DNA from: JALZMG01 sp963739975
Lineage (GTDB): Bacteria; Actinomycetota; Acidimicrobiia; Acidimicrobiales; Ilumatobacteraceae
Direction of reading: 5' to 3'
Assembly (NCBI GenBank): GCA_963739975.1
Contig: CAVUCK010000008.1
Location: 54,765 to 118,764, forward strand
Length of the DNA: 64,000 nucleotides
Under the pieces are notes generated by a model. It saw only the letters and a list, made by a program, of their open reading frames with translations, ran no database searches and was not told the origin of the DNA. Position numbers and translations under genes: made by a program. Shown here in pieces: positions 52,406 through 61,664 of this stretch; the stretch's first letter is position 1, and every line of letters begins with the position of its first letter.

Positions 52406-52445
52406 CCGAGTGAGCGGAGTCTTCGGAGCGAGCGAGGCCATCAAC
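52406..52445. repeat. Short dispersed repeat, family E, copy 3 (inverted, downstream of mreB)
   Basis: GTGAGCGGAGTCTTCGGAGC then GAGCGAGGCCATCAACAAC; the reverse complement relates to GGCTCGTTCGCTCGAAGACTC at 29215. Here it lies in the opposite orientation relative to the upstream gene. Confidence 0.5.
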
Positions 52446-52447
52446 AA

Positions 52448-53482
<1,035 letters not shown>

Positions 53483-53544
53483 GCCGGCACTCCTTCGAGG
53501 GACGTCAATGACCGCCGCCCCTGGCTGCTCGTGTTCGTCGAATG

Positions 53545-53955
53545 TTACTGATCCGGGAAGAAGATCGAGACCTCACGATTCGCCGACTCGAGCGAATCGC
53601 TGCCGTGGACGAGGTTCTCCGTGAGCTCGATCCCGAGATCGCCGCGAATCGTCCCCGGTGCGGCGTTGCGGGGGTTCGTGGGCCCCATGAGGGTGCGCAC
53701 GACCTCCCAGGTGTTCTCCGGACCCTCGAGGACGAGGGCGACCACCGGCCCGCGGCCCATGAAGGCCACGAGGTCGGGGTAGAAGGGCTTGCCGACGTGC
53801 TCGGCGTAGTGGCGAGACAGCGTGTCGTCGTCGAGCGTGCGGAGGTCCAGCGCCACCAGCCGCAGCCCCTTGGCCTCGAATCGACCGAGGATGGTGCCGA
53901 CGAGCCCACGCTCCACAGCGTCGGGCTTGAGCAGCACCAAGGTCCGATCAGACAC
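53545..53955 (-). CDS. ndk: Nucleoside diphosphate kinase
   Basis: 136-aa kinase equilibrating nucleoside di- and triphosphates. The phosphorylated His is in LVHGSDSLESA (about residue 115); TLVLLKPDAVERGLVG and HYAEHVGKPFYPDLVAFM are standard. The GTG start is supported by TAGTCT ending 9 nt upstream. A family B hairpin lies 53 bp further upstream. Confidence 0.96.
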   Translation of the reverse strand: MSDRTLVLLKPDAVERGLVGTILGRFEAKGLRLVALDLRTLDDDTLSRHYAEHVGKPFYPDLVAFMGRGPVVALVLEGPENTWEVVRTLMGPTNPRNAAPGTIRGDLGIELTENLVHGSDSLESANREVSIFFPDQ

Positions 53956-53963
53956 GACCGGCG

Positions 53964-53969
53964 AGACTA
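53964..53969 (-). promoter_or_regulatory. -10 hexamer TAGTCT of ndk
   Basis: TAGTCT with 8 nt before the GTG at 53955. Confidence 0.45.
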
Positions 53970-54007
53970 CCGCCACCACCGACCCCCGCCCCGCCGCCCC
54001 AACGACC

Positions 54008-54057
54008 GTTCTGGCCGTCAGGACCGACCGTTGTGAGTCGATCCCTACGGCCAGAAC
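54008..54057. repeat. Dispersed hairpin repeat, family B, copy 2 (ndk-glycosyltransferase gap)
   Basis: Arms GTTCTGGCCGT and ACGGCCAGAAC (11 perfect bp) around a 28-nt loop with TGTGAGTCGAT. Same 50-bp length as the copy at 44946. Confidence 0.8.
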
Positions 54058-54062
54058 AGGAA

Positions 54063-54068
54063 TACGGT
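54063..54068 (+). promoter_or_regulatory. -10 hexamer TACGGT of the glycosyltransferase gene
   Basis: TACGGT with 7 nt before the ATG at 54076; favours that start over the GTG at 54067, which overlaps the box. Confidence 0.45.
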
Positions 54069-54075
54069 GCGCGGG

Positions 54076-55038
54076 ATGATGCGCCGGCGGGGTGATCTCG
54101 TTGGGGCGGTGCGGCGGCGGGTCGAGCAGCGCGTCGACCAGGTGGTGACCCGGACCCGCCATCGCGTGGGGGCGCCCGAGGTGGTGGCGCCGTTCGACGG
54201 CGATCCGCGCCTCGCCCTGGTCACCGTCAACTTCTCGACGACGCGCTACCTCAAGTTGATGCTCTGCACGCTCGGGGAGCAGTCGGCCCTGTGGTTCGTC
54301 CAGCATCTCGTGGTCGTCGACAACGGATCGCGCGATGGCGGTCTGGCGTTCCTGCGCCGCCTGGCCGAACGGGTCCCCCGGCTGCTCCTCGTCGAGCGTC
54401 ACCGGTTCCCCAGCCACGCCGCCGGGATGCGTGCCGGTGCCGCCGCCCTCGACGCCGTCGACAGGGGCAACCCGCCCGACGAGCGGGCCGGGATCCTCGT
54501 GTTCTGCGATCCCGACGTCGTGTTCCGCAACCCGGACACGCTGCTCGACCTGTCAGCGGCGATGGTCGAGCACGATGCCGCCTTCGCCGGCGAGGCGCGG
54601 GCCGCCCTTGGCCACGCCCACCCCGACATCCAGGCCTCGTTCTTCGCCGTGCGCCGCGACGTGCTGGCCCGTCGCGACGTCGAGCCGCTGGTCAACCACG
54701 GCTCGCCGGCCGCCCCGATGCAGGCCAGCATCGTCGCCGCCGGCCTGACCATCGCCGACTTCCCGAGCAACCACGGCGGCTACGTCCTTCATCGCGGCCG
54801 GGCCGGTGTCGCCGCCGCCGGGCAGTACCACCCGACGCACTCGTACGCCCAGGCGACCACGACCGACCCTCACTACATGGGCGTCCACGACGGTCCAGCG
54901 ATCTGGGCCGCCGTCGAGGCGCAGTGGGCCCACCTGCTCGAACCGGGCGGCGAACCGGCGCTGCTCGAGCACCTCGCCGCGCGCTTCGCCGTGCTCGGCC
55001 GCCGCGACGCGCCGCCGCCTACGGGTGCAGCGCCATGA
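54076..55038 (+). CDS. Family 2 glycosyltransferase
   Basis: 320 aa, GT-A fold. Residues about 45-120 hold the nucleotide-sugar site (RLALVTVNFSTTRYLKLM, VVVDNGSRDGGLAFL); the metal site is VFCDPDVVF (DPD). It has no membrane segment, so it is cytoplasmic or peripheral; acceptor unknown. It is unlike its neighbours in being on the plus strand inside a minus-strand core region, and its 3' end overlaps the folC 3' end by 20 bp. Conserved ACFFxxRRDV-like region is SFFAVRRDVLARRDVEPL. Confidence 0.8.
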   Translation: MMRRRGDLVGAVRRRVEQRVDQVVTRTRHRVGAPEVVAPFDGDPRLALVTVNFSTTRYLKLMLCTLGEQSALWFVQHLVVVDNGSRDGGLAFLRRLAERVPRLLLVERHRFPSHAAGMRAGAAALDAVDRGNPPDERAGILVFCDPDVVFRNPDTLLDLSAAMVEHDAAFAGEARAALGHAHPDIQASFFAVRRDVLARRDVEPLVNHGSPAAPMQASIVAAGLTIADFPSNHGGYVLHRGRAGVAAAGQYHPTHSYAQATTTDPHYMGVHDGPAIWAAVEAQWAHLLEPGGEPALLEHLAARFAVLGRRDAPPPTGAAP

Positions 55039-56308
55039 GCGCCAGTCGCGCCGCCCCAGCGACGTAGAGCGAGCCCGTGGCGAGCACGGCGTCGTCGCCG
55101 CCGGCCATCGACATCGCCTGGGCGCACGCCTCGGGCACGGTGTCGGCGACAAGGACCTCGTCGCAACCGACCGCCAGCGCGGCCTTGGCCACCTCCGTTC
55201 CCGGCACGCCACGGGGCGACGGCGCGGTGCACGCCACCACCACGTCGAACTCGTCGGCACGCAGCGCCTCCAGCATCCCCTGCGGCTCGCGCAGCGTGCC
55301 GACGACGAGGATCCGCCGACCCTCGGGCGCGAAGTCGTCGAAGAACACCCCGGCGCACGTGTCGGCGCCGGACGGGTTGTGGGCACCGTCGACGATCACC
55401 AGCGGCTGGTGGCCGAGGACCTCGAAACGTCCAGGCATGACGACAGCGGCGAACCCTTCCTCCACCACGTCCGGTGCGAGCGGTGCGGCGAAGAACGCCT
55501 CGGCGGCGCACAGCGCGACCGCGGCGTTATCGCCCTGGTGGGCGCCGTACAGCGGCACGAACACCTCGGGGTAGATGGTGGTCGGCGTGCGGATGTCGAC
55601 GAGCCGGCCTCCGAGCGCCAGCTGGTTCCCCGTGACCTCGAAGTCGATGTCGCGGAGCAACCGGGTCGCTGCCGGCTCGGCGGCCAGCACGGCGACGAGG
55701 TCCGGCCGGGTCTCCCCGATGACCACCGCCGATCCCGGCTTGATGATCCCCGCCTTCTCCCGGGCGATGTCGGCCAGGGTCGGCCCGGCGAGGTCTTCGT
55801 GGTCCATCCCGATGTTGGTGATGACTGCGACCTGACCGTCGGCCACGTTCGTGGCGTCCCAGCGGCCGAGCAACCCCACCTCGATCACGGCCACGTCGAC
55901 GGCGATGTCGGCGAACCAGCGGAACGCCGCCGCCGTGCACGCCTCGAAGTAGGTCGGCCGGACGCCGGTCAAGCCCTCGAGATCGGCGACGGCGGCGATC
56001 TGCTCGGCGAACTCCTCGTCGCTGATCGGCTCGCTGTTGCGGGCCAGCCGTTCGTTGATCCGCTCGAGGTGCGGACTGGTGTACGTGCCGACGGTCAGGC
56101 CTTGGGCGACGAGCAGCCGGGTCAGCATCTGCGCCGTCGACCCCTTGCCGTTGGTGCCCGTCAGGTGGACGACCGGGTACGCCCGCTGCGGCTCCCCCAT
56201 CGCCTCGACCAGTCGGCGGATCGAGTCGAGCGACGGTGACGTCAGGTGGCCGGTCTTCTCGTACGACGCGTGCTCGTCGAGATAGGCCAGCGCCCCGGCG
56301 TAGTTCAC
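55019..56308 (-). CDS. folC: Bifunctional folylpolyglutamate synthase / dihydrofolate synthase
   Basis: 429-aa Mur-ligase-like enzyme adding glutamate to dihydropteroate and folates. P-loop VHLTGTNGKGSTAQM, TSPHLERINERL, VEVGLLGRWDATN, ITNIGMDHEDLAGPTLADIA-REKAGI and the C-terminal domain IVDGAHNPSGADTCAG. The GTG start (VNYAGALAYLDEHASYE) is supported by TAGCGT ending 9 nt upstream. Confidence 0.95.
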   Translation of the reverse strand: MNYAGALAYLDEHASYEKTGHLTSPSLDSIRRLVEAMGEPQRAYPVVHLTGTNGKGSTAQMLTRLLVAQGLTVGTYTSPHLERINERLARNSEPISDEEFAEQIAAVADLEGLTGVRPTYFEACTAAAFRWFADIAVDVAVIEVGLLGRWDATNVADGQVAVITNIGMDHEDLAGPTLADIAREKAGIIKPGSAVVIGETRPDLVAVLAAEPAATRLLRDIDFEVTGNQLALGGRLVDIRTPTTIYPEVFVPLYGAHQGDNAAVALCAAEAFFAAPLAPDVVEEGFAAVVMPGRFEVLGHQPLVIVDGAHNPSGADTCAGVFFDDFAPEGRRILVVGTLREPQGMLEALRADEFDVVVACTAPSPRGVPGTEVAKAALAVGCDEVLVADTVPEACAQAMSMAGGDDAVLATGSLYVAGAARLALMALHP

Positions 56309-56316
56309 GCCCGGCG

Positions 56317-56322
56317 ACGCTA
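56317..56322 (-). promoter_or_regulatory. -10 hexamer TAGCGT of folC
   Basis: TAGCGT with 8 nt before the GTG at 56308. Confidence 0.45.
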
Positions 56323-56341
56323 ACGGACCCGCCTCGGCGCC

Positions 56342-56421
56342 CTTCTGGGCGCGGACGTTCTCGATTTCGAGAACCTCCGCGCCCAGAAGCGGGACTGAGA
56401 ACGTCCGCGCCCAGATTGGGG
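56342..56421. repeat. Dispersed hairpin repeat, family A, copy 2 (clpX-folC gap, inverted)
   Basis: A 23-bp stem with one C-C mismatch and a 2-nt loop (56342-56389; left arm begins CTTCTGGGCGCGGACGTTC), a 6-nt spacer, then a third partial arm GAGAACGTCCGCGCCCAGAT (56397). Read on the minus strand it reproduces the layout and the 6-nt spacing of copy 1 at 7701. Confidence 0.85.
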
Positions 56422-56434
56422 GCGGCGCGACGGG

Positions 56435-57718
56435 TCAGCTGGCGGCGCGGCGGGGGCGGGTCTGGCGGCCGGTCTGGCGCGGCACGAGGGTCGGGTTGAC
56501 CTTCTCCAGCACCGTCTCGGTGTCGATGACCACCTTGCCGACGTCGGTGCGGCCGGGCAGGTCGTACATCGTGTTGAGCAGCACCTCTTCGAGGATCGCC
56601 CGCAGCCCGCGGGCACCGGTGCCGCGCAGCAGCGCTTGATCGGCCACGGCTTCCAGCCCGTCCTCGGTGAACTCCAGCTCGACGTCCTCGAAGTCGAACA
56701 CCTTCTGGTACTGGCGGACCAGGGCGTTCTTCGGCTCGGTCAGGATGCGCACCAGCGACTCCTGGTCGAGCGACCGCACGGCGCCCATGGTCGGCAGCCG
56801 GCCGATGAACTCGGGGATCATCCCGTACTTCACCAGGTCCTCCGGCAGCACCCGCGTGAACAGCTCGCCCGGATCGCGCTGGCTGCGCGACTTCACGGTG
56901 CCGTGGAAGCCGACGCCTTTGTGACCGATGCGGCTCTCGATGATCTGCTCCAGCCCGGCGAACGCCCCACCCAGGATGAACAGCACGTTCGTGGTGTCGA
57001 TCTGGATGAACTCCTGGTGCGGGTGCTTGCGCCCGCCCTGCGGCGGCACCGACGCCTGCGTGCCCTCGAGGATCTTCAGCAGCGCCTGCTGCACGCCCTC
57101 GCCGGACACGTCGCGGGTGATCGAAGGGTTCTCGCTCTTGCGGGCGATCTTGTCGATCTCGTCGATGTAGATGATCCCGGTCTCGGCCCGCTTGACGTCG
57201 AAGTCGGCGGCCTGGATCAGCTTGAGGAGGATGTTCTCGACGTCCTCGCCGACGTACCCGGCCTCGGTCAGCGCCGTCGCGTCGGCCACGGCGAACGGCA
57301 CGTTGAGGAGCCGGGCCAGCGTCTGGGCGAGGTGGGTCTTGCCGCACCCCGTCGGCCCGAGCAGCAGGATGTTCGACTTCGCCAGCTCGACCTCGTCGCG
57401 CCGCCCGACCCCCATCGACTGCTGGTACTGGATCCTGCGGTAGTGGTTGTAGACGGCCACCGACAGGATCTTCTTGGCCTCCTCCTGCCCGACCACGTAG
57501 TCGTCGAGGAAGGCCCGGATCTCACGCGGGTTGGGCAGGTGGTCGAAGCTGAGCTCGGTGGTCTCGGTGAGCTCTTCCTCGATGATCTCGTTGCAGAGAT
57601 CGATGCACTCGTCGCAGATGTAGACGCCGGGTCCGGCGATCAGCTTGCGAACCTGCTTCTGCGACTTGCCGCAGAAGGAGCACTTGAGCAACTCGCCCGT
57701 GTCGCCGAACTTCGCCAC
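56435..57718 (-). CDS. clpX: ATP-dependent Clp protease ATP-binding subunit ClpX
   Basis: 427-aa AAA+ unfoldase of the ClpXP protease. N-terminal zinc domain CSFCGKSQKQVRKLIAGPGV with two CxxC pairs (second in YICDECIDLC), Walker A GPTGCGKTHLAQTL, Walker B GIIYIDEIDKIARK, pore loop GYVGEDVEN and the IGF-type ClpP loop region (IGHKGVGF). The short basic tail is variable. Start is GTG with AGGGAG upstream. Follows clpP by 28 bp. Confidence 0.97.
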   Translation of the reverse strand: MAKFGDTGELLKCSFCGKSQKQVRKLIAGPGVYICDECIDLCNEIIEEELTETTELSFDHLPNPREIRAFLDDYVVGQEEAKKILSVAVYNHYRRIQYQQSMGVGRRDEVELAKSNILLLGPTGCGKTHLAQTLARLLNVPFAVADATALTEAGYVGEDVENILLKLIQAADFDVKRAETGIIYIDEIDKIARKSENPSITRDVSGEGVQQALLKILEGTQASVPPQGGRKHPHQEFIQIDTTNVLFILGGAFAGLEQIIESRIGHKGVGFHGTVKSRSQRDPGELFTRVLPEDLVKYGMIPEFIGRLPTMGAVRSLDQESLVRILTEPKNALVRQYQKVFDFEDVELEFTEDGLEAVADQALLRGTGARGLRAILEEVLLNTMYDLPGRTDVGKVVIDTETVLEKVNPTLVPRQTGRQTRPRRAAS

Positions 57719-57746
57719 GCTTGGTCGTCTCCCTGTCGTCGCTCGA

Positions 57747-58373
57747 TCAGCGGATCGCGCCGGAGCGGTCCGCGAGCTCCCTGGATTCGATCACAGCGTC
57801 GATGATGCCATACGCGAGCGCCTCGTCTGCTTCCATCACGAAATCGCGATCGGTGTCGGCGTTGACCCGCTCGACCGGCTGGCCCGTGTGCTTGGCCAGC
57901 AACTCGTCGAGCAGGTCGCGCATCCGCAGGATCTCCCGGGCCGCGATCTCGAGGTCGGTGACCTGCCCGTAGCCCACGGCGCCGTGGGGCTGGTGGAGCA
58001 GGATCCGCGAGTGCGGCAGGGCCAGCCGCTTGCCCTTCGTGCCCGCGGCCAGCAGCACCGCCGCCGCCGACGCCGCCTGACCCAGGCAGATCGTGGCGAT
58101 GTCGTTGCGGATGAACTGCATGGTGTCGTAGATGGCGAACAGCGACGTGATGTCCCCACCAGGGCTGTTGATGTAGATGTTGATGTCCTTGTCGGGGTTC
58201 TCCGACTCCAGGTGGATCAACTGGGCGCAGATCAAGCTGGCGATCTGATCGTCGATCGGCGTCTGGAGGAAGATGATGTTCTCCTTCAGCAGCCGGCTGT
58301 AGAGGTCGTAGGCCCGTTCCCCGCGACTCGTCTGTTCGACGACGTTGGGGACGAGGTAGTTCTGGGGGTTCAT
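57747..58373 (-). CDS. clpP: ATP-dependent Clp protease proteolytic subunit ClpP
   Basis: 208-aa serine protease subunit. Catalytic triad regions: Ser in GQAASAAAVLLAAGTKGKR, His in ILLHQPHGAVGYGQ, Asp in DTDRDF. Sequence is closest in style to actinobacterial ClpP2. Most actinobacteria have two adjacent clpP genes here; only one is present. The start overlaps the tig stop (ATGA). Confidence 0.96.
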   Translation of the reverse strand: MNPQNYLVPNVVEQTSRGERAYDLYSRLLKENIIFLQTPIDDQIASLICAQLIHLESENPDKDINIYINSPGGDITSLFAIYDTMQFIRNDIATICLGQAASAAAVLLAAGTKGKRLALPHSRILLHQPHGAVGYGQVTDLEIAAREILRMRDLLDELLAKHTGQPVERVNADTDRDFVMEADEALAYGIIDAVIESRELADRSGAIR

Positions 58374-59785
58374 CAGGTGGGCACCGCTTCTGTCTCGGGG
58401 GTGTCGGCGTCTTCGTCGTCGTGGTGGTGGTCGTCGGAGTGGTCGGAGTGATCGTGGTCGTGGTCGTGGTCGGCGTGGCCGAGCACGAGGTCGCGGTCGA
58501 GCCGGTTGCCGTCGGGGTCGACGAGCTCGACGTGGTGCAACAGCCAGTCGAGCGCCTTCGACGTGCGGATGCGGGCGGAGAGCTCGGGCACCATGTCGTT
58601 GCGCTCGTAGGACTTGCGGATCTGGTTGGCCTTCTGACCCGAGCGCATCGCCATCAGGTCGTACTCCCGCGCCAGGTCGCCGTCGTCGACCTCCAGCGCC
58701 TCGGCCTCGGCGACGGCGCGCAGCGCGAGGTCGACCTTGACGGCCTGCTCGGATGCCACCTTCAACCCTTCGATGAAGGACGCCGCGTCCTGGCCGGTGA
58801 CCGACAGCCATTGCTCGATGTCGATGCCCTGCGACTGCAGCTGGCCGACGGTCCCCTGCACGCGTTGCTGCAGATCGCTCTGCACCAAGGCCTCGGGCGC
58901 TTCGATCTCGGTCAGCTCGGTGAGTGCCGCCGTGACCCGACCGACGAGCTCGCGCTGCACGCCGTTGAGCTTCAGCTCGGCGAGCCGCTGACGCGTCGCC
59001 GCCCGCCACTCCGCCACGGTCTCGAACTCGGCGAGGTGCTCGGCGACCCACTCGTCGGTCACCTCGGGGAGCACCAGCTCCTGCACCCGCTGGACGTCGA
59101 CCACGAAGTCGGCGGGGTCGGGGGTCTCCTTCGGTGTGGTCGTGAACGTGAGGTGGTCGCCCGCCGACGCCCCGATGAGCTGATCGTCGAAGTCGTCGCT
59201 GACCCAGCCCTGGCCGATCTCGTATGACCAGTCCTCGGTGTTCAGCCCGACGACCTCCTCGCCGTCGCGGCTCGCGGAGATGTCGAGCACGACGAGGTCA
59301 CCGGTCGCCGCCGGCCGGTCGGCGTCGGCCAGCTCCCCGTGCCGGCGCAGCTGCGACTGCAGTGCATCCTCCAGCTCATCGTCGGTCGGCTCGGGGTTCG
59401 GCAGCTCGACGCGCAGGCCGCCGTACCCCGGGACCGTGATCTCGGGTCGCACCTCGCACGTGGCGTCGAAGTCGATGGGGCCTTCTTCGGCACCGCCGGT
59501 GATCTCGACCTCGGGCGTGGCGATCAGGTCGACGTCGTGCTCACGCACCGCACGGGCCAGGTACGTCGGGATCGAGTCCCGCAGGGCCTGCTCTCGCGCC
59601 GGGGCCAGGCCGATGCGCGCCTCCAGCACCCGCCGCGGCGCCTTGCCGGCCCGGAACCCGGGCAACCGCACCTCCCGGGCGATCTTGCGGAACGCCTGGT
59701 CGATGTCGCGGTCGAACTCCGCCTCGTCGATGTTGACCGAGACCTTGACCTTGTTCCCCTCGAGGGGCTCGACCGAGCTCTTCAC
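58373..59785 (-). CDS. tig: Trigger factor with a His/Asp-rich C-terminal tail
   Basis: Ribosome-bound chaperone and peptidyl-prolyl isomerase, 470 aa. N-terminal ribosome-binding domain with the signature VRLPGFRAGKAPRRVLEARI, a degenerate FKBP-like domain (LVVLDISASRDGEEV, DDQLIGASAGDHLTF) and a helical C-terminal domain. The last 35 residues are rich in His and Asp (LGHADHDHDHDHSDHSDDH, then HHDDEDADTPE), a possible metal-binding tail. I prefer the GTG at 59785 (VKSSVEPLEGNKV) to the ATG at 59812 because TACCCT ends 10 nt upstream and homologues begin at this point. Confidence 0.93.
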   Translation of the reverse strand: MKSSVEPLEGNKVKVSVNIDEAEFDRDIDQAFRKIAREVRLPGFRAGKAPRRVLEARIGLAPAREQALRDSIPTYLARAVREHDVDLIATPEVEITGGAEEGPIDFDATCEVRPEITVPGYGGLRVELPNPEPTDDELEDALQSQLRRHGELADADRPAATGDLVVLDISASRDGEEVVGLNTEDWSYEIGQGWVSDDFDDQLIGASAGDHLTFTTTPKETPDPADFVVDVQRVQELVLPEVTDEWVAEHLAEFETVAEWRAATRQRLAELKLNGVQRELVGRVTAALTELTEIEAPEALVQSDLQQRVQGTVGQLQSQGIDIEQWLSVTGQDAASFIEGLKVASEQAVKVDLALRAVAEAEALEVDDGDLAREYDLMAMRSGQKANQIRKSYERNDMVPELSARIRTSKALDWLLHHVELVDPDGNRLDRDLVLGHADHDHDHDHSDHSDDHHHDDEDADTPETEAVPT

Positions 59786-59794
59786 AGACCCCAC

Positions 59795-59800
59795 AGGGTA
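59795..59800 (-). promoter_or_regulatory. -10 hexamer TACCCT of tig-clpP-clpX
   Basis: TACCCT with 9 nt before the GTG at 59785. Confidence 0.4.
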
Positions 59801-59838
59801 GAGGCCGCGCATGCCGATGCCGGGAGACGAACCGGACC

Positions 59839-59844
59839 TACTGT
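59839..59844 (+). promoter_or_regulatory. -10 hexamer TACTGT of the OB-fold gene
   Basis: TACTGT with 8 nt before the ATG at 59853; argues against the upstream ATGs at 59811 and 59817. Confidence 0.45.
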
Positions 59845-59852
59845 CTCACCGC

Positions 59853-60206
59853 ATGGAGAAGCGCTCGATGCGCGCTCGGCTCGGGGCCTCCATGGCCGAC
59901 CTCGAGCGGACCCGGCTGCAGGATCGCTTCAAGGGCCTCGGGCTCACCCCGCTCGGCGAGCTGACACTGCGCGTGCCCGTGCGCGTGGCCGGCGAGGTGA
60001 CGCGCGTCGTGCTGACGCCGCGGCGTGGTGTCCCGAACCTCGAGGTGATGATCCACGACGGCTCGGGCGCGATCGTGGCGATCTTCACGGGGCGCCGGTC
60101 GATCCCGGGCCTGCACAACGGCCGGGCGACGATCCTCGAGGGCGTGGCGATGAAGGACCGCGACCGGACCGTCGTCTACAACCCGGCCTACACGCTGGTG
60201 GCCTGA
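59853..60206 (+). CDS. OB-fold nucleic acid-binding domain protein
   Basis: 117 aa, one OB-fold (GLTPLGELTLRVPVRVAGEV, VVLTPRRGVPNLEVMIHDGS, IVAIFTGRRSIPGLHNGRAT). Similar small proteins lie beside the trkA pair in mycobacteria (the Rv2694c neighbourhood). Related to the RecG/RecJ OB type but too short to be an enzyme; nucleic acid binding is inferred from the fold. Faces the downstream trkA gene tail to tail. Confidence 0.75.
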   Translation: MEKRSMRARLGASMADLERTRLQDRFKGLGLTPLGELTLRVPVRVAGEVTRVVLTPRRGVPNLEVMIHDGSGAIVAIFTGRRSIPGLHNGRATILEGVAMKDRDRTVVYNPAYTLVA

Positions 60207-60215
60207 GCGAGGCCG

Positions 60216-60932
60216 TCAGGCCTGCACGCCGGGTTCGGGCGTGGTCGATGCGGGTGCGGCCGGCGCGGCGATCAGGATCGCCCGGACATCGGCCTCCGAT
60301 TCGTCCGTCACGAGCACGAGCACCTCGTCGCCGACGCGCAGCACCGTGTCGCCCCGGGGCACCATCAACCGCTCGGCCCGCAGCACCGCCACGACGGTGG
60401 CGTCACGGGGGAACCCGAGCTCGACGATCGACCGACCGTCGGCGGGCGTGCCCTCGGCCAACGTGACCTCGGCCAGCTTGGCCTTGCCGCCCTCGAACGA
60501 CAGCAGGCGGATGAAGGAGCCGACGCTCACCGCCTCCTCGACCAGGGCGGTCAACAGGTGCGGTGTGGAAACGCTGACGTCGACCCCCCACTGATCGTTG
60601 AACATCCATTCGTTCTTCGGGTTGTTGACCCGGGCGACGACCCGCGGCACGCCGAACTCCTGCTTCGAGAGCAGCGAGATGACGAGGTTGTCCTCGTCGT
60701 CGCCAGTCACTGCGGCCACGATGTCGGCGGAGCCCACCGCGGCTCGGTCGAGCTGCGACACCTCACAGGCGTCGGCCTCGAGCCACGGCACGCCCGGCGG
60801 GTCGTCCGAGCGCACGTGGTGCTTCACCACGCTGGCGTCGTTGTCGACGATCAGCACGTCGTGGCCGGCGCCGTGCAGCTGCTCGGCGATGAACCGGCCG
60901 ACGCTGCCTCCGCCTGCGATCACGACCCGCAC
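60216..60932 (-). CDS. trkA: TrkA-family potassium uptake regulatory protein (second of a pair)
   Basis: 238-aa RCK protein. N-terminal Rossmann fold RVVIAGGGSVGRFIAEQL with the NAD-binding VLIVDNDASVV Asp, then a TrkA_C domain (RSIVELGFPRDATVVAVLRA, RVGDEVLVLVTDE). It regulates a K+ channel or transporter in response to nucleotides; no TrkH/channel gene is in the window. Start GTG 60932 (VRVVIAGGG); it overlaps the end of the upstream trkA gene by a base or lies next to it, so they are co-transcribed. Confidence 0.9.
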   Translation of the reverse strand: MRVVIAGGGSVGRFIAEQLHGAGHDVLIVDNDASVVKHHVRSDDPPGVPWLEADACEVSQLDRAAVGSADIVAAVTGDDEDNLVISLLSKQEFGVPRVVARVNNPKNEWMFNDQWGVDVSVSTPHLLTALVEEAVSVGSFIRLLSFEGGKAKLAEVTLAEGTPADGRSIVELGFPRDATVVAVLRAERLMVPRGDTVLRVGDEVLVLVTDESEADVRAILIAAPAAPASTTPEPGVQA

Positions 60933-60933
60933 G

Positions 60934-61597
60934 TCAGTGGATCCCCGGCCCGGCGGCCAGCGCCCGGTCGACGGCGGCCAGCGACTCCGTCGGGACGCTG
61001 AGGTACAGCAGGTCGCCCTGCTGGGCGCTGGTGCTCTTGGTCGGGACGATCGCCTTGCCCAGCCGGCCGACGGCCACGACCCGCCCACCGACCGCCTCTT
61101 CCAGCTCGGCCAGCGGCTGGCCGGCCCACAGCGTGGGCGCGGCGCGCTCGACGAGCGCCACGCTGGCACTGGGGTCTGTCCACTCGGGCGGCGTCTCGGA
61201 CGGCATGAGGCGCCGGAGCACCTGGTCGGTGGTCCAGGCGACGGTGGCGACGGTCGTCAACCCGAGGCGCTGGTAGATGGCCGCCCGTCCGCGGATCGTA
61301 GATGCGCGCCACGACGTGCTCGATGCCGAACGTCTCGCGCGCCACCCGGGCGATCAGCACGTTGGAGTTGTCGCCGTTGGTCACCGAGGCGAGCGCCGTG
61401 GCCTGTTCGATGCCCGCCTCGACGAGTCGGTCCCGGTCGAACCCGATGCCCTCGACGGTTTGTCCCTTGAAATCGGCGCCGAGCCGGGCGAAGGCTTCGC
61501 TGCGCCGATCGACGACGGCGACGGTGTTCCCGGCGTCGAGGATGGCGTGGGCCAGCGAGGACCCAACCCGCCCGCACCCGACGACCACCACGTGCAC
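60934..61597 (-). pseudogene. trkA: TrkA-family potassium uptake regulatory protein (first of a pair), interrupted by a single-base frameshift
   Basis: The GTG at 61597 starts VHVVVVGCGRVGSSLAHAI, a Rossmann fold, and runs to HVVARIYDPR near 61293. The homologous continuation AAIYQRLGLTTVATVAWTTD lies in the next frame and ends at 60934 (TrkA_C domain with AELEEAVGGRVVAVGRLGKA). One extra base between 61284 and 61293 accounts for the break; total 664 nt equals 220 aa, stop and one base. Everything else is intact. TATGCT ends 8 nt before the GTG, so I favour this start over the ATG at 61609. Confidence 0.85.
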
Positions 61598-61604
61598 GGC
61601 GCGG

Positions 61605-61610
61605 AGCATA
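61605..61610 (-). promoter_or_regulatory. -10 hexamer TATGCT of the trkA pair
   Basis: TATGCT with 7 nt before the GTG at 61597. The alternative ATG at 61609 lies inside this box. Confidence 0.45.
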
Positions 61611-61648
61611 CGTTCGCCGGCAGCCGCGGGGAGGAACTCCGGGACACC

Positions 61649-61654
61649 TAGATT
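61649..61654 (+). promoter_or_regulatory. -10 hexamer TAGATT of the APC permease
   Basis: TAGATT with 10 nt before the ATG at 61665; leader of a few bases at most. Confidence 0.4.
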
Positions 61655-61664
61655 GCCCGGTCGT

